DNA of 8,006 nucleotides. It comes from Planctomycetaceae bacterium (lineage in GTDB: Bacteria > Planctomycetota > Planctomycetia > Pirellulales > Thermoguttaceae). The stretch lies in NCBI GenBank assembly GCA_031287585.1, contig JAITST010000083.1:1-8006 (forward strand), written 5' to 3'. This document shows positions 1 to 4,800 of the stretch, one piece after another (the first letter of the stretch is position 1; each line of letters begins with the position of its first letter). The notes below the pieces were generated by a model, which made no database searches, had not been told where the DNA came from, and was given only the letters and a program-made list of their open reading frames with translations. The translations under genes and the position numbers were made by a program.

Positions 1-285
1 TCTCGACCGGCTGACCTTTCGGCTGGTATTCTTACCCTTTGACACTGTAATTACCGATGGAAGCGTCCTCATCGGATCGCCCATCGTTGTCGATTCGACG
101 AGAATTTTGAGAGCAGATAGGAGAGTTTGATCTTTGGAAGAGTTCTTCTTTCTGCCGCCGCCGGGTTTGCGGCAACGGTTCCCATCAACGGATTCAATAT
201 CTTGTAATTCTTGGATACCGTTACGAATAGATTACCGATGAATACCGGTGCCATCGTGAACGGCAGAGATTCCACCCCAACCGAT
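1..285 (-). pseudogene. Decayed ISAzo13-family transposase fragment, cut by left edge
   Basis: Two pieces of one transposase can be read on the minus strand in different frames. Piece one (285 down to 70) reads IGWGGISAV at about 285-259, then SIRNGIQELQ after a stop, then CRKPGGGRKK and finally GDPM at 81-70. Piece two (about 70 down to 1) reads SIGNYSVKG, a stop, then EYQPKGQPVE. From memory, these match ordered landmarks of ISAzo13 transposases: the GGISAV...TGISR helix-turn-helix region, the RKxGGGRKK linker, the GDP motif, and the later GN(F/Y)xxxGxxWxPKGxP stretch just before the catalytic core. Damage visible: TAA stops at 232-234 and 32-34, and a frame change near 56-72 where roughly 90 or more residues appear to be missing. 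The N-terminal ~40 residues are also absent. No terminal repeats were identified. The rest, including the DDE core, would lie left of the window if it survives. No alignment was run. Confidence 0.75.
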
Positions 286-335
286 GCACCGATTAAACCG
301 GTGCCGATGATTAGGATTTTGGATAGTGTTTTCAT
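276..335 (-). pseudogene. Possible 5' stub of prephenate dehydrogenase (tyrA-like)
   Basis: An ATG at 335-333 opens a frame reading MKTLSKILIIGTGLIGASVG. The IIGTGLIGAS core matches the glycine-rich nucleotide-binding turn (GxGxxGxS) at the extreme N-terminus of prephenate/arogenate dehydrogenases (TyrA), which normally continue with a helix such as LALKxxG. Here that helix is missing: at about position 280 the sequence becomes ISAzo13 transposase in another frame. The open frame runs on to a stop at 69-71 as an 88-residue ORF, but its remaining 68 residues look like out-of-frame transposase, so I do not call it a functional gene. Spacing to tsaE is 47 bp, as for a former operon member, but there is only a weak purine-rich sequence upstream of the ATG. 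The match is short and a chance glycine-rich resemblance is possible. Confidence 0.4.
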
Positions 336-379
336 GAGTGTTTTACCACAATATTTTTGTAACCGTTCACGAGTGTTTT
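331..379. repeat. 14-bp direct repeat pair between tsaE and the broken region
   Basis: TTCACGAGTGTTTT at 366-379 and TTCATGAGTGTTTT at 331-344 are identical at 13 of 14 positions and start 35 bp apart. A third partial copy, AGTGTTTT, lies at 325-332. The left copy contains the putative start codon of the tyrA-like stub. It may reflect a small local duplication; no function is evident. Confidence 0.5.
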
Positions 380-382
380 GTG

Positions 383-868
383 TTAAATCTTTCTCACCGC
401 GTCAATCACGTTTTTCAAGTTTCCGTTTGACGCGACGAAATCGAATCGCCGCGTCGTTTCACCGACTGGCGTTATTTTGATTTCCAGATTCTCCGCCGGT
501 ATCGCTTCCGTTACGCGGTCTGCCCATTCTATAAACGTCAGACCGCCAGCGTCGAAGTATTCCTCCGCTCCCAGTTGTTGAAACTCGGTCGCGTTTTTTA
601 GACGGTACGCGTCGAAGTGATAAATGTTGCGGTTGCCATCGGTGTATTCGTGCAAGAGTACGAACGTTGGACTTGAAACAGATTCCCGTTCGACACCGCT
701 CGCAACCGCAATTGCCTGAACCAGCCGCGTCTTCCCTGCTCCAAGCGTTCCAACCAGCGAGCAAACCAAACCGTCCGGCAACGTTTCCGCCAACACGTGT
801 CCAAGCCGGAACGTGCCGTCTTCATCCGTTGCCGTGAAGGACGCGGTTAAAGTTTTGTCAACGTCCAT
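383..868 (-). CDS. tsaE: tRNA threonylcarbamoyladenosine biosynthesis ATPase TsaE
   Basis: TsaE is the cytoplasmic P-loop ATPase that works with TsaB and TsaD to place the threonylcarbamoyl group on A37 of ANN-decoding tRNAs (t6A). Using the ATG at 868 the protein has 161 residues, the usual family size. The Walker A loop is GTLGAGKT at residues 40-47. It is followed by the family signatures SSPTF (65-69), YHFDAYRL (83-90) and FIEWADRV (112-119). All diagnostic motifs are intact, so it should be functional. A TTG at 872-874, two codons upstream in the same frame, would overlap the preceding stop by 4 nt (TTGA), with AGGA about 11 nt upstream of it. That is a credible alternative start; neither choice alters a domain. 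The gene is almost certainly co-transcribed and translationally coupled with the upstream lipoprotein gene. Nothing intact follows it within the window. Confidence 0.93.
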   Translation of the reverse strand: MDVDKTLTASFTATDEDGTFRLGHVLAETLPDGLVCSLVGTLGAGKTRLVQAIAVASGVERESVSSPTFVLLHEYTDGNRNIYHFDAYRLKNATEFQQLGAEEYFDAGGLTFIEWADRVTEAIPAENLEIKITPVGETTRRFDFVASNGNLKNVIDAVRKI

Positions 869-870
869 AC

Positions 871-1440
871 TCAAAGTGCGGTCGTGTCCTGCGCGACAGA
901 TTTACTCGCCTGTATTTTGTCAATAATCGTTTTCAAACCGGCAACAAAATTCTTCGGCACGTAAGAATCTTGTTGCAACTCGTATTGCGTGATAATCGTA
1001 CCGTTCGCGTCGAGCAAGTAAATGCACGGTACGTAACATTGTTGACCCATATACTTAGCGATTAACTTAACATTGGCATTATTTCTGTGCCAATCAGCCG
1101 GAATGACAAACTTTGCCGGTACCGTGTTTTCAGTAATAAAGTCAGAAAATTCGGTGCTGTTGAGAACTTCTTTCTCTAACATCATACACGGCGGACACCA
1201 TGACTGTCCGGTGAACAACGCGAAAATCGGTTTCCCGTTTTCGGCGGACAACTTTTTCGCGGCTTCGATGTCAGTCTGCCAATTGACCGTGCCTGGTGTA
1301 ACGTTAGTGTCATTAAACGTTGAACCATCAGTAACAGACGGACTGTTTGACGGTGTTGCAGGTTGCACTTTCGCTTTGCAGCCAGCGATCAAAGCAGCCG
1401 CGATGGCGACTGCAACAATGGATTTGAAATTAATGGTCAT
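871..1440 (-). CDS. Thioredoxin-fold lipoprotein with CPPC active site
   Basis: The 189-residue product begins with a lipoprotein signal peptide: a short basic start, a hydrophobic stretch at about residues 8-19, and the lipobox LIAGC with Cys21 as the predicted acylation site. A Ser/Thr/Pro/Asn-rich linker (about 24-52) precedes a thioredoxin-like domain. FALFTGQSWCPPCMMLE carries the active-site C82-P-P-C85, and YVPCIYLLDANG carries the expected cis-proline at P138. The fold is closest to thioredoxin_7/thioredoxin_2-type domains, which have a helix (AAKKLSAENGKPI) before the active-site strand. It is presumably anchored in a membrane facing the periplasm and acts on disulfides there; substrate unknown. 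Oddity: two extra cysteines (C135 and C139) flank the cis-proline, where the commoner residue after the proline is Thr. The ATG is preceded by AAGGAG at 1448-1453 with 7-nt spacing. It is the first gene of a probable two-gene unit with tsaE. Confidence 0.88.
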   Translation of the reverse strand: MTINFKSIVAVAIAAALIAGCKAKVQPATPSNSPSVTDGSTFNDTNVTPGTVNWQTDIEAAKKLSAENGKPIFALFTGQSWCPPCMMLEKEVLNSTEFSDFITENTVPAKFVIPADWHRNNANVKLIAKYMGQQCYVPCIYLLDANGTIITQYELQQDSYVPKNFVAGLKTIIDKIQASKSVAQDTTAL

Positions 1441-1491
1441 AATTTGACTCCTTAAAAGTAAAAAGGTTAATGGAACTAAAAACAGAACACC

Positions 1492-1520
1492 ATAATACCA
1501 TAAAATTAAACTTCAAACAA
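1492..1520 (-). promoter_or_regulatory. Candidate sigma70-type promoter for lipoprotein-tsaE unit
   Basis: Read on the minus strand, TTGTTT (1515-1520) and TATTAT (1492-1497) are separated by exactly 17 nt. A TGG just before the -10 gives an extended -10 (TGn). Transcription would begin near 1485, about 45 nt upstream of the lipoprotein start codon at 1440. The -35 is imperfect and the region is AT-rich, so chance occurrence is possible. Confidence 0.5.
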
Positions 1521-1668
1521 GGGGATGCCCAATGTGAAAATATATGAAAACAAAAGTCGGAAGTGTAAAAATAAATTGGATTTTATTTTCGATTAAATGC
1601 AATAGTTCACCAGTCGCTACTTATTTTACTGTGACGACAGCCAGCAAAACAGGGTATGGATTCCGTAC

Positions 1669-1692
1669 AACCGTAGACTAAAATCTACGGTT
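1669..1692. repeat. 9-bp inverted repeat AACCGTAGA/TCTACGGTT
   Basis: The perfect arms AACCGTAGA (1669-1677) and TCTACGGTT (1684-1692) enclose a 6-nt loop, CTAAAA. There is no T-tract on either side in a position expected of an intrinsic terminator. The right arm ends in CTACGGTTA (1685-1693), which recurs at the neighbouring palindrome (1739-1747), so both probably belong to one dispersed palindromic repeat family. Confidence 0.6.
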
Positions 1693-1724
1693 AATAAAGT
1701 TTAGTCGCTAGCGTGACATATCTG

Positions 1725-1744
1725 CCATAGGATTTATCCTACGG
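1725..1744. repeat. Imperfect palindrome CCATAGGAT-TT-ATCCTACGG
   Basis: Eight of nine arm positions pair (the exception is A1727 with C1742) around a 2-nt centre. The right arm is followed by GTTA, giving the same CTACGGTTA seen at the 1669-1692 hairpin. It looks like a second, diverged member of the same short palindromic repeat. Two arm-internal bases would probably open to form a real loop if it folds as RNA. Confidence 0.55.
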
Positions 1745-1760
1745 TTATTTTGTTTTTTAA

Positions 1761-1813
1761 AGGTAGGTAAGGGTAGATAAAAATGACCTATTCTTATCTA
1801 CCCTTACCTACCT
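1761..1813. repeat. Perfect 20-bp inverted repeat, 13-nt loop
   Basis: The arm at 1761-1780 (AGGTAGGTAAGGGTAGATAA) is the exact reverse complement of 1794-1813, with loop AAATGACCTATTC. Each arm also contains a short internal repetition (AGGTAGGTAAGGGTAG). No run of T follows the stem on either strand (minus: TTTAAAAAAC; plus: GTGAAAAATAAA), so it does not look like a standard intrinsic terminator. It could be a short palindromic mobile repeat, a small structured RNA, or a 3'-end-stabilising hairpin of the giant-gene transcript, whose stop codon lies 85 bp away. Confidence 0.85.
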
Positions 1814-1853
1814 GTGAAAAATAAACATTGTCATTATAGGAGAAAGCAATACA

Positions 1854-1873
1854 CCGTCGGCTGAAGCCGACGG
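1854..1873 (-). terminator. GC-rich hairpin after the giant gene, weak terminator candidate
   Basis: The arms CCGTCGGC (1854-1861) and GCCGACGG (1866-1873) pair perfectly around a 4-nt loop, starting 24 bp beyond the stop codon of the giant gene. On the minus strand the stem is followed by TGTATTGCTTTCT, which is T-rich but broken, so termination may be inefficient. The GC-rich 'CCGTCGGC' palindrome could equally be a dispersed repeat. Confidence 0.4.
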
Positions 1874-1897
1874 CAATGTTATAACCTGTACGGCAAC

Positions 1898-4800
1898 CTA
1901 CAACGCTCTACGCAATTTAATCGTGTCACCGCTGTTTAACTTCTCACCGCGGCGGAATCCTACCGGATCTGTACGGTCAATGATTAGGAACTCGCGGCGG
2001 CGGATTACTTCGCCTTTTCCGTTCGTACCAATCTCTTCTTTCAACATTCGTCCGTCGGGGTATAATGAATGAAACATGTTGTCTGGGTCTGATCCTAACG
2101 CTATTAACGCTGGTAACGCTGTTGCCACTGGATTTCCATCAACGTAGTTATTTTTCCAATCGTTATGGTTCTCATACTTTCTTGACACCGCGAAACGTCC
2201 AACTGTTATCCACACCGCGAAAACGTTTGAACGCGACGTAGTCATTTCGGACAAACGTGACATCGGATAGTATTGACTGCGGCTTGCCATTGTACCGCCT
2301 AACATGTGCGCAAAAAGCGGGGCTTCTGCGTCCAATATATTATCATGTCTCAACGATGCCCCCTTATATACCGGACGCAACAATGTTGAGTCAGACAAAA
2401 ACGCACGCGCCAGCAAGTCGTCATCGGGAGTGTCCATTACATATGGCCGCAAGAATGATGTTGAAGCAGCGCGGAATGGAAATTGTTCCAAGTCATTATT
2501 ATTGTGTAATGCGTCGCTAAACGTATCACTTTTCGTTATGTCTGTATCCGCAAATTCGTTTGGAACACCGCTATTATGGGTCAACGCTTTCCATTCAGTT
2601 TCGGTTATCATATTGATATTCACTTTGCCCGGTTCGCGATACGTTGTCGCGTAGGTTAGGTTTGTCGGTGATATCTCTTCAACTGTACCATTAAACTTCG
2701 ACTGCAAACCAGCAAAGTCGAATAACCTTGCGAGGTTTAACGATTTATACTCTGGTGGTGTAGTATCGCTACTTGGTGTTGCGGAGACGAAGAAATTTAG
2801 CAAGTGAGCGGGAATCTGCAACTTTACGGTTCCACCATATCCAAGCGAACTTGTTTTGTCAGCATTATACAAATCACTCTTGCTGGTAGTACCGCCACTA
2901 TTAACTTCCGTTTGTAAATACTCCAATCCAAACCGTCCCGGTGCTGAAGCCGGTACGTTCAACGAATCGTATGAACTTACCAGCGGTGCGTTGTTCCACG
3001 TAGGGGTGTTAAAATGGCTGACTTTTTTGTCCGCTATCTTACCATCCCACGGCGCGCCAACGTATGGTCTTCGTTCGTCACCAGTCAAACCTAAAAGCGG
3101 GTCACGTTCAAAAGGCGGATTTGCCGACGAAGCCGGAATTGGGGTAGCCGGAATTGGATACAATTTCATAAGAGGCGGAGTACCACCAGTAACGTTAACT
3201 TCCGCATAATTCAGATAGCCAAACGTTGCTGTTTTCCCGTGGTCAATTCCGTAACTGACCACCATTGATGTTTCACCTGTTTGCAACAGCCCACTACTTG
3301 CGATACTAGGTTGCAATGGCGCATTGTAAAGATTCATTCCCTTCCAAGGATTTATGCCTAATACACCAGCAATGGGAGCACCGCCTTTTTCTATGCTAGC
3401 GGTACCACGCAACTGTTGGGAGTGGAACAAAGTATCATTAGCGAAATCAAGTGATTCTGAGTTAGTACCGAATTTTTTCTGCTCTTCATTCCACAATTTA
3501 GAATTCCTTGTAACATCTCCATCAGTCTTTGTATCATTTCCCTCAACACCAGTATAAACAGTGAGGTCAACCATCGTATAATCAACTGAAATATACGGAT
3601 TGGAAATAGAGTTATAGGGACGAAGTGGGTCGGCAAGACGTTGTAGGAATAACGGTTTGTAACATTGTACAGTACCATCGCCGTAGATGCCATCATCTGT
3701 TAAAGGTGCTCCGGTAGTCATATCACGCGGCGTATCTTCTACCGCTGCTGGTGTAGTATAATACGCTGACACGCTTGGCAACTTACCAGAGATATTAACA
3801 CCAAACGAATTTACGTCTTTCATAATTGCGTACTTCATCGTCTTGTATTCCGTTGAAACGTTTCCGTGTACATTACCATCAGCAGTCGCATCCCACGTTC
3901 CGCCATCTGCGATTGCGGCAGCCTCCCTCCAAGGTTGATTACCCTGGCGTACCATTCCCACACCAGTAAGACTGAGCGTTTGACATGCCGGAACGGTTGT
4001 CAGTGCTCCGCTAAAATTTCCCTTTGGTCTTCCGAGATATGTCAACTCGCGTGGTCCAATTGTTAGATACTCGTTTTGGGCGAGAACTCGGTTGTCGGTA
4101 TATGGGTCAGTCGGGTCTGTCGCGTAGTTAAAGTTTTCCCAATAGTAAGAGTGTCCCTGTTCGTTTGGATTTTGGGGACCGAGCCAAATTATTCGGTCAA
4201 TATCTATTTCCCGCAACGTGCTTTTACTCGCACCTAAAACGTTTGAACGTTTTACAGTATCTGCTGTTAGTGTTGATTGTTTTGGTTGAAGTGAATGAGT
4301 AAATCTTGCCTCTTTCTTTGTACCAGTATTATCATCACTGAGTAAGTAGAACAAATTATCCTCATCTTCCATCGTTTGTGCCGAAGGAGAAGCGAACACC
4401 ACTTCGTTTTCTCTTTTACCAACAACGAGCCGCCACATCGGATGGTCGGTATCACGGGTACCGTCTGCCTTTAGTGCTGTCGCCATAAAACTAACCAAGC
4501 CAGCGTCGGGGCGATTACCTGAACCGATATTGTGTAGTTCTACAAAAAGCGACGGCTCCGGTGCCATTACTTGGTCGTAGTCATCATCATCATTTGTAGT
4601 GGTGCCGACAAGTTTTCCTGTTGGATCTGATGTAGTATCTGCTGTACCTCTGTTATGCAACGCCATTGTCTCGCTTATGACGAGGTTCGGACGTTCCATT
4701 CCCCAGAATAACGCAACTGGTGCTAAATAAGCTCCCGACGTAAAATTTCCCCTTGATACCGCAGTTTTGGTCTCCATAACATCGGTTGCGTCATCAGATA

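Larger units (their letters stand above)
1448..1897. other. 450-bp intergenic region, no gene seen
   Basis: Between the lipoprotein ribosome binding site and the stop of the giant gene I find no supportable coding region on either strand. The stretch is AT-rich, except for the GC-rich hairpin at 1854-1873. It holds four inverted repeats (separate entries), an AGTCGCTA direct repeat at 1612-1619 and 1703-1710, an 8-bp palindrome CGCTAGCG at 1706-1713, and a promoter-like pair near its left end. About 1521-1668 shows nothing else recognisable. Confidence 0.7.

Noticed and set aside
69..335. 88-residue minus-strand ORF as a genuine small gene
   Set aside because: Only the first 20 residues look protein-like (TyrA fingerprint); the rest is out-of-frame ISAzo13 transposase sequence, so it is reported as a stub plus a pseudogene.
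1073..1447. 124-residue plus-strand ORF
   Set aside because: It lies entirely antisense to the lipoprotein gene, which has a clear lipobox, CPPC motif and ribosome binding site; the plus frame shows no domain-like features.
1666..1813. Hairpin cluster as a CRISPR array
   Set aside because: The repeats differ in length and sequence, are palindromic, and lack regularly sized spacers; no cas gene is present.
1833..1861. Minus-strand TATAAT at 1833-1838 as a full promoter
   Set aside because: The -10 is perfect, but the hexamer at 17-nt spacing is GCCGAC, inside the GC-rich hairpin, and is a poor -35. Kept only as a note on the 1761-1813 stem.
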